Shown here: positions 1 to 7,631 of the stretch, in pieces
Layout of the letters: each line of letters opens with the position of its first letter
Numbering within the stretch: position 1 is the first letter of the stretch
Assembly (NCBI GenBank): GCA_021732415.1
Contig: JAKFVC010000100.1
Location: forward strand, 1 to 48,303
Source of the DNA: Planctomycetaceae bacterium
Lineage (GTDB): Bacteria; Planctomycetota; Planctomycetia; Planctomycetales; Planctomycetaceae
DNA: 48,303 nt
Direction: 5' to 3'
The notes under the pieces: generated by a model
What the model was told of the DNA's origin: nothing
Seen by the model: only the letters and a program-made list of their open reading frames with translations
Database searches by the model: none
Position numbers and translations under genes: made by a program

Positions 1-2
1 CT

Positions 3-1709
3 GGTGGAGGAGGTGGCGCCACGTTTAATCGCACACCATCATTCAGCCGCCCTAATTTCACCCCCCGCGCAAACACAAATGTTGGCGGCAGTTCGCAGAT
101 TCGAACTGGCACCGGAGCTCGGGTGGTAACACCGAATCGCACTGCCACCAGCGCGAAACCGAACATCAATAACCGCACGACAACCAATCGGGTTACGACA
201 CCGAATACTATTCGTAACAACACAGCGGTTGGCGCCGGCGCCAATGTGAATGCTCCGAATCGGACAAATGCGGCTAATCGTGTGAATGCCAATACGAATG
301 CAAACATTACCAATCGCAATATCAATCGCGCGGCGGTCAACCAGACGAACCTGAATCGGAACGTCAACGTCAATCGTAATGCCAACGTAAACCGCAACTA
401 TGTCAACGTTGGCAATCGACGCGTTGGCTTGGGCCCAGTGGGCTACCGCCCTGCGTATTACGGCCATGGTCTTTATCATGGCTACTGGGGCGGTTATGGT
501 CCCTACGGGTATGGCCGCTACGGATACGGTGGCTTTGGCCGCGGATTTGGCTTGGGACTGGGTCTTGGATATGGGCTCGGTGGCATAGGCTATGGGGGAC
601 TGGGATATGGTTTTGGCGGCTACGGCTACGGCCTCGGTTATGGCTACGGATACCGTCCTCTGGGCTGGGGGTATGGCAGTTGGGGCTTAGGCTCAATGGC
701 CTACAACAGCGGTTACCTCGGTTATAACAACCCGTATTATGGCGGTGGCGGATCGTTTGGCGGATATAACTATTCGCAACCGATCCCGGTCAGCTATGCG
801 TCGACAGCGGTGGGTGGTGATCCCAACGCCGCGGCGAGCACCCCGCAATCTCAGATTCTGGATGATGCGGTTGCCGCGTTCAAACAGAACAATTACGACC
901 AGGCGCTCGACATCGTCAACAAGGGCATCACTCAGTACCCCAGTGACTCGGTGATGCACGAATTCCGTGGTCTGGTCCTGTTCGCGAAGGGCGATTACCA
1001 ACAATCTGCCGCCACGATCCACTCCGTGCTGGCCGTGGGGCCGGGCTGGGATTGGACGACGCTCAGCAGCCTGTATCCAGATGTAGCGATTTACACTCAA
1101 CAGTTGCGGGCCCTGGAAGCTGCCTCGCGGCAGAATCCCGACGATGGAGCCACTCGCTTCTTGCTCGCTTATCATTACATGACCGGTGGTCATCCCGACG
1201 CTGCGGCCAGTCAATTGCAACAGGTCGTCAGACTGGTGCCTAACGATAAAGTTGCCGCTGATGTCTTGAAGATGCTGACAACACCGCAGGGAAATCAGGC
1301 TGCCGGAGCTCCTGTGACGGCACAAGCCGGACAGGAACCGACACCTGCTCTGACGGAAACTCCCGATGCCACGGCGCAGACGACCCCGACTCCCAGAGAG
1401 GACACTGGACCTCCAGCCAAGCCTCTGAATGAAGCGGCGCTCATGGGCAGTTGGAAGGCGACTCGGGAAGACGGATCGCACTTCGAGTTGACCCTGTCTG
1501 AAGGGAAGAAATTCAACTGGAAGTTCGCTCCCAAGGGGCAAAAGCCCACAGAGTTCGGCGGAACGTATACGATCGACGGTGCGGTCCTCGCTTTGGAAAG
1601 CAAAGAAGGGGGATCGCTGATCGCCGGTGTCGTCCAGGATGACGGCAAGTTCAACTTCAAGTTGATCGGTGCTCCGAAGGAAGACCCTGGTCTGAACTTC
1701 ACCAAGTAG
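3..1709 (+). CDS. Asn-rich / Gly-Tyr-rich TPR protein, 5' end outside the window
   Basis: The frame is open from the first bases of the window, so the GTG at 123 is an internal codon and the true start lies upstream. Three parts are visible. Up to about nt 440 the protein is dominated by Asn, Thr, Arg and Ala, with repeating N-x-N-type steps. From about nt 440 to 720 it is almost pure Gly/Tyr/Leu (repeats such as YGYG, GLGLG). From about nt 840 to 1270 it has helical pairs of TPR type (AFKQNNYDQALDIVNKG, then two more units). The last 90 residues form a small beta-rich domain beginning MGSWKATREDG. The composition suggests an envelope or secreted protein, but no signal peptide can be seen because the start is missing. 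Function is unknown; TPR domains usually mediate protein contacts. A strong terminator follows at 1750. Confidence 0.8.
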   Translation, partial: GGGGGATFNRTPSFSRPNFTPRANTNVGGSSQIRTGTGARVVTPNRTATSAKPNINNRTTTNRVTTPNTIRNNTAVGAGANVNAPNRTNAANRVNANTNANITNRNINRAAVNQTNLNRNVNVNRNANVNRNYVNVGNRRVGLGPVGYRPAYYGHGLYHGYWGGYGPYGYGRYGYGGFGRGFGLGLGLGYGLGGIGYGGLGYGFGGYGYGLGYGYGYRPLGWGYGSWGLGSMAYNSGYLGYNNPYYGGGGSFGGYNYSQPIPVSYASTAVGGDPNAAASTPQSQILDDAVAAFKQNNYDQALDIVNKGITQYPSDSVMHEFRGLVLFAKGDYQQSAATIHSVLAVGPGWDWTTLSSLYPDVAIYTQQLRALEAASRQNPDDGATRFLLAYHYMTGGHPDAAASQLQQVVRLVPNDKVAADVLKMLTTPQGNQAAGAPVTAQAGQEPTPALTETPDATAQTTPTPREDTGPPAKPLNEAALMGSWKATREDGSHFELTLSEGKKFNWKFAPKGQKPTEFGGTYTIDGAVLALESKEGGSLIAGVVQDDGKFNFKLIGAPKEDPGLNFTK

Positions 1710-1749
1710 ATCGCTCGGAGATCACTGAACTCCAGCAAATGACGAAATC

Positions 1750-1793
1750 ACTCACGGTCGTCGAGGCAACTCGACGGCCGTGAGTTCGTTTTT
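1750..1793 (+). terminator. Rho-independent terminator after the TPR protein gene
   Basis: A 16-bp stem (1750-1765 pairing with 1770-1785, one G-T pair) closes a GCAA tetraloop and is followed by TTCGTTTTT. It lies 40 bp after the stop codon at 1709 and ends that transcript. Confidence 0.85.
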
Positions 1794-1917
1794 GCAGGGA
1801 AAAATCAACCGGCACATACGGCACGGCAATTGCAAACGTTATTGCCTGATTGAAATTAGGAAGGGTCGGCAGCGTTCATCGGTCGCAATGGTTCTCAGGT
1901 CAAAGGAGTAGCACGCC

Positions 1918-2109
1918 ATGTTGCGTTTGTCTTTCGCGTCACTGGTTTGCTCATTGAGTTCCGGAGTTTTTGGCTTCGGAGCCGGGGCCGCTCCCAACTG
2001 GGTTTGGGCGAGGGGATTTTTCTTCCTCTTCCTGATCGTATGGCTGGCCTGCTTGATTGGTGGCACCGTGGACCGTCCTACGCTGCGTCGTCGGCAATTT
2101 CAACATTAG
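1918..2109 (+). CDS. DUF1328-type small membrane protein
   Basis: This 63-residue protein begins MLRLSFASLVCSL and has two hydrophobic stretches (about residues 4-24 and 32-48), the second reading FFFLFLIVWLACLIGG. The layout and the MLR start match the DUF1328 (YtjA-like) family of small two-helix membrane proteins, whose function is unknown; members are often found among stress-response genes. AAAGGAG about 8 bp upstream of the ATG is a strong ribosome binding site and fixes the start. It precedes a ferritin-like gene by 46 bp in the same orientation, and a DUF3309 gene follows further on, so the three may form a stress-related set. The family call rests on overall resemblance only, because the residues between the helices (APNWVWAR) differ from typical members. 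Confidence 0.6.
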   Translation: MLRLSFASLVCSLSSGVFGFGAGAAPNWVWARGFFFLFLIVWLACLIGGTVDRPTLRRRQFQH

Positions 2110-2155
2110 GCAGAATCGCAGCAGATCGCTGTGGAAACCTCATCCCTGAGTAAAC

Positions 2156-2656
2156 ATGGCAGAATTGGAGAACGTCGTGGCAACGCCCCCATCGAATGCG
2201 GACTTTAAACCCGTCACCCGCGAAGAGCTGATCAAGTTGTTGAATCAAGATCTCTCACGCGAATATCAAGCTGTGATTTCCTACGTCGTTTATTCGCAAG
2301 TCCTCAAAGGCGCGCAATACATGAACATTGCGGGTGAGTTAGAAGTGCATGCTTCGGAAGAACTCGCCCATGCCATCACCTTGGCGAAGCAAATCGACTA
2401 CTTGGGCGGAATGCCGGCCACGGTCCCTGAAGTTGTCAAGACTTCAGAAAAAGCCGAGGACATGCTGAGGTTCGACCTCGAAGCCGAGAATGAAACGATT
2501 CGGAATTATCGAATTCGAGTCCGTCAGTGCGAAGCGCTGGGCGAGTATGCTCTCGCCGAGCAGATCCGGGAGATTCTCGTTCAAGAGCAGGACCACCAGA
2601 TCGCTCTGGCCACTGCGCTCGGGATCGACGTCCCTGACGCTTCATCAGGAAAATAG
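2156..2656 (+). CDS. Ferritin-like diiron protein (bacterioferritin/Dps type)
   Basis: The 166-residue protein is a four-helix ferritin-like domain. Candidate metal ligands sit where the family expects them: Glu36 in the first helix (LSREYQ), the E-x-x-H of EELAH (Glu69, His72) in the second, and a further Glu plus the E-x-D-H of VQEQDHQ in the last helix. Members store iron or detoxify iron and peroxide in the cytoplasm. No haem-binding Met typical of true bacterioferritin is evident, so the exact subfamily (bacterioferritin-like or Dps-like) is open. It lies between two genes for small membrane proteins in the same direction. A weak SD-like sequence precedes the ATG (CCTGAGTAAAC), which makes partial co-transcription with the upstream gene plausible. 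Confidence 0.8.
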   Translation: MAELENVVATPPSNADFKPVTREELIKLLNQDLSREYQAVISYVVYSQVLKGAQYMNIAGELEVHASEELAHAITLAKQIDYLGGMPATVPEVVKTSEKAEDMLRFDLEAENETIRNYRIRVRQCEALGEYALAEQIREILVQEQDHQIALATALGIDVPDASSGK

Positions 2657-2722
2657 CTGAGCCAAGCCTCCCGGACATTGCAATTCGCCACCAGCAAATT
2701 ACACATTTCGAATGCGTGACAG

Positions 2723-2761
2723 CGGTCCTCATTTCCACCAGTTGGATGAGGACCGATTTCT
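2723..2761 (+). terminator. Possible terminator after the ferritin-like gene
   Basis: A perfect 10-bp stem (CGGTCCTCAT at 2723-2732 with ATGAGGACCG at 2746-2755), a 13-nt loop and a short ATTTCT tail lie 66 bp after the ferritin stop. The T-run is weak. The rest of 2657-2957 shows nothing else recognisable. Confidence 0.4.
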
Positions 2762-2957
2762 CGCCCGTGACTCGCGGGCAAACCAATCTCATCGAACGTC
2801 CTTAAGGCTCCGATCTCGGTCGAAGACGGGGATCGTATCGTTTTGAGAGAGGTCAGACAGAGCGCCGCGCCGCTTCAGTATTGTTCTGAATCACCTTCGC
2901 CGGCCGACGTTAATCGGTAGAACCGCCATTCGGTTCGCACACAAAGGACAGTGTATT

Positions 2958-3110
2958 ATGGGAACAATTTTGCTGATCGTTTTGATTCTCCTCTTGCTGG
3001 GTGCCGCGCCCACCTGGCCGCACAGTCGCAATTGGGGTTACGGCCCTAGCGGTGGACTGGGGCTGATCGTTGTCATCCTGCTTATTCTGGTCCTGCTAGG
3101 ACGCATTTAA
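2958..3110 (+). CDS. DUF3309 small hydrophobic protein
   Basis: A 50-residue protein starting MGTILLIVLILLLLGAAPTW. It has two hydrophobic helices (residues 3-17 and 33-48) joined by a short polar turn containing WPHSRNWGYGPSGG. This turn, the length and the ending LVLLGRI match the DUF3309 family closely. The function of the family is unknown; it is a membrane peptide often found beside stress genes. AAAGGA about 9 bp before the ATG supports the start. The gene is too short for most ORF cut-offs and is easily missed. It stands in the same orientation after the DUF1328 and ferritin-like genes. Confidence 0.8.
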   Translation: MGTILLIVLILLLLGAAPTWPHSRNWGYGPSGGLGLIVVILLILVLLGRI

Positions 3111-3149
3111 GTCTCTTCACGAGCCTGCCTTCTTCTGGAAGAATACATT

Positions 3150-3200
3150 GGGTGGCTGACCGGCGGTGTTTTGCTAAAATCAACCGCCGCTCAGCCACCC
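3150..3200. repeat. Inverted repeat between the DUF3309 and amidase genes
   Basis: Arms of 18 bp (GGGTGGCTGACCGGCGGT at 3150-3167 and its complement at 3183-3200, one mismatch) enclose a 15-nt loop. It may end the DUF3309 transcript or form a leader hairpin for the amidase. Its presence argues against starting the amidase at 3152, since that start would translate through the stem. Confidence 0.7.
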
Positions 3201-3223
3201 ACCTTCATTTCAGGAGTTGCTTC

Positions 3224-4630
3224 ATGGCGCAGGACGATCTCGCTTATCTGTCCGCAGTGGAACTCGCGGCCGCGATTCGCATGAAAAAAGTCTCGCCGCG
3301 CGAGGTCATGCAGAGCCTCTTAACCAGGATTGAGCAACTTAATCCCAAGCTCAACGCCTTCGTCACCATCCCGTCTGAAGAAGCCCTGTGCGCCGCAGAT
3401 CGTGCCGAAAAAGCCGTCATGAGCGGCGAGAAGCTCGGGCCATTGCACGGTGTGCCGCTGCACGTCAAAGACAATCTCTTCGTGGCCGGTTCGCGCACGA
3501 CGTTTGGTTCGAAGCTCATGGAGCAGAACATCACCACCGAGGATTGCCCCGCGGTCAAGCGTTTGCGAGCCGCCGGGATGATTGTGATGGGGCGGACCAA
3601 CTCGCCCGAATTCGGCTGGAAGGGGGTCACCGACAATCGCGTCTTCGGCATTACGCGTAATCCGTGGAACACCAACCTGACACCCGGCGGTTCCAGCGGC
3701 GGCGCGGCCGCGGCGGTGGCGACCGGACTTGGTCCGATAGGCGTGGGAACTGACGGCGGCGGATCGTTACGCATCCCCGCCTCATTCTGCGGAGTCTTCG
3801 GCTTCAAGGCCAGCTTTGGCCGCGTCCCGAATTGGCCGGGCAGCGGCGGTGCCATGTTACGTCATATCGGTACCATCACGCGGACCGTCGCCGATATGGC
3901 AGCGTCGCTCGACGCGATGGCCGGCCCCGATCCCGGCGACCTCTTATCATTGCCGCGAAATCCGGTCAGCTACTCCGCGGAATTCGAAAATGGAATTCGC
4001 GGCAAGCGGATCGCCTACTGCCCCGACCTGGGCTATGCGACGGTCGAACCCGAGGTCGCTGCCATCTGCCAGCAAGCGGCCAAACGGTTCGCCGATGCCG
4101 GTGCAGTCGTGGAGGAAATCAAACTCGACTGGCGCGATCCCTACCCGGCCTGGAGCGTCTTTTTCTTTGGAACAGCGGCCGCGTCAGTCGAGAAGAAACT
4201 GCCGACGCAGGGCGAACTCCTCGATCCTGGATTCAAGCGTGTCGTGGAACGTGGCCTGCAACTCCGCGGAGTCGACTTCGCCAATGCGTTGGCAGCGCGA
4301 CACGAGTTCTGGGAACAAGTCCGAAAAGTCTACGAGCGTTTCGACCTGCTCCTGTCGCCCACCTTGGCGGTCCCCCCGTTCCCCGTCGGGCAGGACGACG
4401 CAGATCCGTTGAAGGGCGAAAAACTAGACTCTTTGCAATGGACCCGATTCACCTATCCATTCAACCTCACAGGTCAACCCGCGGCCAGTGTTCCGGCGGG
4501 ATGGACCAAATCGGGCTTGCCAGTCGGGTTGCAGATCATCGGCGACCGCTATGCCGATCTATTGGTCCTGCAAGCGTCACGAGCGTTCGAACAAGTCCAA
4601 CCGTGGACTCAACAACGGCCAAAAATTTAG
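3224..4630 (+). CDS. Amidase-signature family hydrolase
   Basis: This 468-residue protein has the complete Ser-cisSer-Lys triad of the amidase-signature family: Lys82 in GVPLHVKDN, cis-Ser157 in TPGGSSGG and nucleophile Ser181 in GTDGGGSLRIP. The spacing (75 and 24 residues) equals that of the well-studied enzyme FAAH. Members hydrolyse amide bonds of small amides or act as the GatA subunit of the tRNA amidotransferase. The C-terminus is shorter than, and not clearly like, GatA, and no gatB or gatC is nearby, so a stand-alone cytoplasmic amidase is more likely; the substrate cannot be read from the sequence. CAGGAG 8 bp before the ATG at 3224 decides the start over the in-frame ATG at 3152, which lies in a hairpin. 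A palindromic element begins 1 bp after the stop. Confidence 0.9.
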   Translation: MAQDDLAYLSAVELAAAIRMKKVSPREVMQSLLTRIEQLNPKLNAFVTIPSEEALCAADRAEKAVMSGEKLGPLHGVPLHVKDNLFVAGSRTTFGSKLMEQNITTEDCPAVKRLRAAGMIVMGRTNSPEFGWKGVTDNRVFGITRNPWNTNLTPGGSSGGAAAAVATGLGPIGVGTDGGGSLRIPASFCGVFGFKASFGRVPNWPGSGGAMLRHIGTITRTVADMAASLDAMAGPDPGDLLSLPRNPVSYSAEFENGIRGKRIAYCPDLGYATVEPEVAAICQQAAKRFADAGAVVEEIKLDWRDPYPAWSVFFFGTAAASVEKKLPTQGELLDPGFKRVVERGLQLRGVDFANALAARHEFWEQVRKVYERFDLLLSPTLAVPPFPVGQDDADPLKGEKLDSLQWTRFTYPFNLTGQPAASVPAGWTKSGLPVGLQIIGDRYADLLVLQASRAFEQVQPWTQQRPKI

Positions 4631-4765
4631 TCTGAATCAGGCGAGCGTCCGGCGTGAGCCGGATGGTTGTTAGCGACTCCCAAGCAACAACACCACGTCT
4701 ACTCCAAGGACAATCAGGCGAGCCGGGCGGCGTCAGCCCCCGGATTCTTCTTCATTCAGATTTGG

Positions 4766-4830
4766 AAACACAGAGGCACAGAGAACACAGAGAAATGCAA
4801 CGACTCTGTTTCCTCTGTGCCTCTGTGTTT
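4766..4830. repeat. Innermost CACAGAGG-type palindrome
   Basis: Perfect 18-bp arms AAACACAGAGGCACAGAG (4766-4783) and complement (4813-4830) enclose a 29-nt loop. Related in style to the CACAGAAGGACAC elements at 9049 and 31899. Confidence 0.85.
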
Positions 4831-4890
4831 TGATTTCTTCGCGGCCAAACCGACGTTGAAACAGAAGGAACGAAGAATCCCGGGGCTTAC

Positions 4891-5039
4891 CGGCTAGTTG
4901 ATTTAATCAAGTCCCAATCGCGTATTTTCGTTTTCGCGGCTGCTACCCGTTGAACATAGGTTTGAACGCTTAAACCGGATCACCGTTCACATTAAGTATA
5001 CTGCACGGCGGTTTATGTGCCGATTAAATCAACAGCCCG
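4891..5039. mobile_element. 149-bp MITE-like insertion with 4-bp target duplication
   Basis: The ends are inverted copies (CGGCTAGTTGATTTAATC at the left; the right end reads GATTAAATCAACAGCCCG), imperfect by single-base offsets. TTAC occurs directly on both sides (4887-4890 and 5040-5043). The insert splits the right arm of the surrounding palindrome, and removing it with one TTAC restores that arm. No ORF is present inside, so it would need a transposase supplied elsewhere. Confidence 0.7.
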
Positions 5040-5173
5040 TTACGCCGCCGGGCTCGCCTGGGTCCATATTGAAAACGGTCGATTCTCAATAGTTTGTAAC
5101 TTGCAAGACAACCATCCGCCCCGTAATTATTTAACGGCGCCGAACGCTCGCCTGATTCAGTGAACTGAATCTC

Positions 5174-5932
5174 TCACAACCCCGCCACCGCATGCAAATT
5201 CTGCAGCATGTGCTGCAAATTCAGCGTCCCCACGACCACACTGGAAACCCCGGGATTTCCCAGCACAAATCGCAATCCTTCATCAGCGGGGAGCTTTCCC
5301 GACGCCAGCGCCTTCTTCACCACCACACCGATCCCGGCCGCGTGCGCGGCAGCAATGACCGCTTCGTGCGACCGATCTTCCAAATGATATTCGACCATCA
5401 ACACGTCCGCCCAAGCCAGTGCCGCATGGGCTCCGGCAACCGTCTTGGCAGATAAACCAATCTGCGACACCTGCTTCTTGTCACGGAAACGTTGCAACGT
5501 CGAAACCGCGTCGGTGTCGTTCTGAATTGCCAAATCGTCCGCATTCGAGTGAATGAACACGACATCCAACACGTCTGTTTTCAGTCGCCGCAAACTGCGT
5601 TCGACACTCCGTTCAATCGCCGCGCGAGAGAAATCATAGGTCGAGATGCCATTCTCAAACGTCTCGCCGATCTTGGTCGATAGAACATACTCGGCACGGC
5701 GATGAGCGATCGCCGCTCCAATCCGTTCTTCACTCAGGCCGTACGCTGGAGCTGTGTCGACGTAATTCACGCCTCGATCGAGCAAACCGTTGAGCAGGCG
5801 CGAGACTTCCGCGTCGTCGGGGAGCGGATACTCCGTCCCGTACTTGGTCTGCAAGTTGCGTCCGATTTTGAACGCGCCGAAGCCGATGGTACTGACCCAC
5901 GGGCCCTGGCTCCCTAGTTGCCGCTGATCCAT
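5174..5932 (-). CDS. Aldo/keto reductase family protein
   Basis: A (beta/alpha)8 NAD(P)H-dependent reductase. Numbered from the upstream ATG at 5950, the catalytic tetrad is intact: Asp65 and Tyr70 in VDTAPAYG, Lys93 in STKIG and His134 in FIHSN. The C-terminal NADP-binding strand (SSVVVGT) is also present. It is shorter than the usual 280-330 residues but complete. The start is placed at the ATG at 5932 (MDQRQLGSQG), the usual beginning of this family; the ATG at 5950 would add six residues. In either case the start lies inside the 3' end of the upstream FAD oxidoreductase gene, so the two are translationally coupled and probably act in one redox pathway. The substrate is unknown. Confidence 0.85.
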   Translation of the reverse strand: MDQRQLGSQGPWVSTIGFGAFKIGRNLQTKYGTEYPLPDDAEVSRLLNGLLDRGVNYVDTAPAYGLSEERIGAAIAHRRAEYVLSTKIGETFENGISTYDFSRAAIERSVERSLRRLKTDVLDVVFIHSNADDLAIQNDTDAVSTLQRFRDKKQVSQIGLSAKTVAGAHAALAWADVLMVEYHLEDRSHEAVIAAAHAAGIGVVVKKALASGKLPADEGLRFVLGNPGVSSVVVGTLNLQHMLQNLHAVAGL

Positions 5933-7161
5933 GTTGACTGCAGTTCCCAAGGTGGCAATGCCAGGACCGGTGCCGGCCAGTTGAGTGTACTCAGCGCCGC
6001 ACGAAACTCCGCCAATCCGGACGAATGATCCAGGACTCCCAAATGTTCCATCGCCTGCTGAGCCATCCGCGGAGCCAGCACGAGTTTCGTCGGCCAGATG
6101 GTCAGGACATTGTGCTCGTGCAGCAATTGGACATCGTTCGGCCGCGATCCATCTGCCGTCCGCGCCTCCGCTCGATCAATACGGTACGTAGCCCATTCTA
6201 GTCCGGCAGACTTCCAACCCGGCAATACGGCGGCCAACTCGCGCTGTGCGTGGGCGATGAGGGCCCCGGGCTCCAATCGCACTCCATCCTCAGCCAACTG
6301 TCCTCCAATCTGCCAGACGCCACGCCCGGTCGAGTCCACGTCCGCCGTAATCGTCACCCGCGTCTTCGCACCGTCGATACAGTGCCCGTTGAACTGCGGC
6401 AGATCTCCGCGTACCAGCACCATATGTAACGGCCGCCGCTGCATGGCATTCGCAGTCAACCCCATCTGCGTTCGCAACTGGTCGTTCCCGGCACCAGCCG
6501 CGAGTACCACCCGATCGACTTGCACCGACAGTTCCCGCGCCCCACCGGGTTCACGAATCAGCACGGACGTCACGCGTCCGTCCGCATTGACTTGAAACTC
6601 CAGTCCCTGTGCCGCATCAATCTGAAAAATCAGCCCCCGATTGCGCTCCGCCAGCACGCGAGCGAAACTCGTCGTATCAATCACTTCCTCATCGAGCCGG
6701 AACACTTGCCCCGGGCACTTGGCCAGCAGGGCAGGTCGCTCAGCATCGGGTAACGGAACCGGCTTCACCTGCAAGAAGGCCTGCGCTCCAACCATTCCGA
6801 GATACGATTGCCACGAATCGCTGCGCCACAAATAGCAATGCCGGCTGCGAAACCGAGTCTGCGAAAGATCGGGCTCGACAGCACCAGCGAGAGATTCTCT
6901 CCAACGGGCGGGCATATCGCGGACGGACCCCGCAGAGGCCGAAAAAATCCCCTGCAACACGTACTTGGTGCCGCCATGCAGGATGCCCTGCGAACCGGTC
7001 GTCTGAGTGCCGCCGACTGCCCCCGACTCGAGCAACAACGCGCGCACGCCTTTCCGGCGCAGCTCATCGAGCAGCCACAATCCGGCGCACCCGCCGCCGA
7101 AGATCAAAACATCCGTGTCGATATTCACATCCCGATTCCCACTGTGCCGCGAACATGCCAA
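5914..7161 (-). CDS. FAD-dependent oxidoreductase (DAO / glycerol-3-phosphate dehydrogenase-like)
   Basis: A protein of about 415 residues. The N-terminal dinucleotide-binding motif is VLIFGGGCAGLWLLDEL (residues 18-34), followed by the acidic strand end LLLESG. A typical DAO-fold second glycine patch (VVLAAGAGN) lies mid-protein. These features place it with flavoenzymes that oxidise amino acids, glycerol phosphate or similar small substrates; the substrate is not evident. The reading frame opens with TTG at 7161. A GTG at 7128, just before the FAD motif, is an equally credible start. The 3' end overlaps the aldo/keto reductase start by 19 bp, giving a two-gene redox operon. There is no signal peptide, so it is probably cytoplasmic. 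Confidence 0.8.
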   Translation of the reverse strand: MACSRHSGNRDVNIDTDVLIFGGGCAGLWLLDELRRKGVRALLLESGAVGGTQTTGSQGILHGGTKYVLQGIFSASAGSVRDMPARWRESLAGAVEPDLSQTRFRSRHCYLWRSDSWQSYLGMVGAQAFLQVKPVPLPDAERPALLAKCPGQVFRLDEEVIDTTSFARVLAERNRGLIFQIDAAQGLEFQVNADGRVTSVLIREPGGARELSVQVDRVVLAAGAGNDQLRTQMGLTANAMQRRPLHMVLVRGDLPQFNGHCIDGAKTRVTITADVDSTGRGVWQIGGQLAEDGVRLEPGALIAHAQRELAAVLPGWKSAGLEWATYRIDRAEARTADGSRPNDVQLLHEHNVLTIWPTKLVLAPRMAQQAMEHLGVLDHSSGLAEFRAALSTLNWPAPVLALPPWELQSTWISGN

Positions 7162-7227
7162 CCGCGAGTATAGCGATAGCTCAAAGCGACAGCGATAGCC
7201 GCGCGAATCTCCATCAGACTAGCGAGA

Positions 7228-7321
7228 GGGGTCGGGTGTTCAAACTTCAAAATTGGCCAGGTTGTCGGCTAACCGACATATCAATCGATCGGCCAATTTT
7301 GAAATTTGAACGCCCGACCCC
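7228..7321. repeat. GGGGTCGGG-type palindromic element, copy 1
   Basis: Arms of 31 bp (7228-7258 and 7291-7321) differ at two positions; the arm begins GGGGTCGGGTGTTCAAAC and ends AAAATTGGCC. The loop is 32 nt. A second copy of the same arms is at 42713-42808 with an unrelated loop. Both are followed by CAAACT or AAACT. Confidence 0.9.
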
Positions 7322-7406
7322 AAACTGAGAACGCCGCTTTCAAATTCAATGAAACGCCGAAAGGCTCGAGGACATTTCAAATCTCCGAGGTCAAAACAAC
7401 CTCGCC

Positions 7407-7484
7407 GGGTGCCACTGGCTATGCCAGTGCTCGGTGTCTTTTGACTCCCTGTCCGGCAAAGCACTGGCACAGCCAGTGGCACCC
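7407..7484. repeat. GGGTGCCACTGGCT palindrome
   Basis: Arms of 24 bp (7407-7430 and 7461-7484, beginning GGGTGCCACTGGCT) with one mismatch and a 30-nt loop, in the gap between the FAD oxidoreductase and kinase genes. Confidence 0.9.
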
Positions 7485-7593
7485 AAATGCAGGTTTTTCC
7501 ACTGATTCCAGGCCGTATTGATCCCTGTTGGCCGTGCGCTGCGCGAAGCTCGCGAGGGACGGAATGTGTGCCACGTTGGCTGCTACAGGCTCG

Positions 7594-7618
7594 GACGGGC
7601 CAGGAGACCCGTCCTACG
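7594..7618. repeat. Solo arm of the GGGACGGGTCTCC family
   Basis: This 25-bp sequence (GACGGGCCAGGAGACCCG then TCCTACG) differs at two positions from the right arms at 26889 and 44407. No left arm is found nearby, so it is a remnant. It lies 13 bp beyond the kinase stop codon. Confidence 0.75.
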
Positions 7619-7631
7619 AAATTCATCGAAA

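Larger units (their letters stand above)
4715..5060. repeat. Second-level palindromic element, right arm interrupted
   Basis: The left arm (4715-4750, beginning CAGGCGAGCCGGGCGGCG and running through CCCCCGGATTCTTC) pairs with a right arm now in two pieces: 4872-4890 (GAAGAATCCCGGGGCTTAC) and 5040-5060 (ending GCCGCCGGGCTCGCCTG). Joining the two pieces at the shared TTAC rebuilds one continuous complementary arm. The loop holds the 4766-4830 palindrome. Confidence 0.8.
4632..5160. repeat. Outer palindromic element, with others nested inside it
   Basis: Perfect 16-bp arms (CTGAATCAGGCGAGCG at 4632-4647, complement at 5145-5160) are extended by imperfect matches (GGATGGTTGT / ACAACCATCC). They fill the gap between the convergent amidase and aldo/keto reductase genes. 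The arms begin 1 bp after the amidase stop and end 13 bp from the reductase stop. Further palindromes lie inside it at 4715-5060, 4766-4830 and 4891-5039. Confidence 0.85.

Noticed and set aside
693-1541. Long open frame of 282 codons on the opposite strand of the TPR gene
   Set aside because: It mirrors the biased codon use of the plus-strand gene, has no ribosome binding site and resembles no family.
4667-4897. 76-codon open frame between the amidase and aldo/keto reductase genes
   Set aside because: It consists of translated palindromic repeat arms.
4632-5160. CRISPR array as an explanation for the repeats
   Set aside because: Repeats are inverted pairs, not regularly spaced direct repeats, and no cas gene is present.
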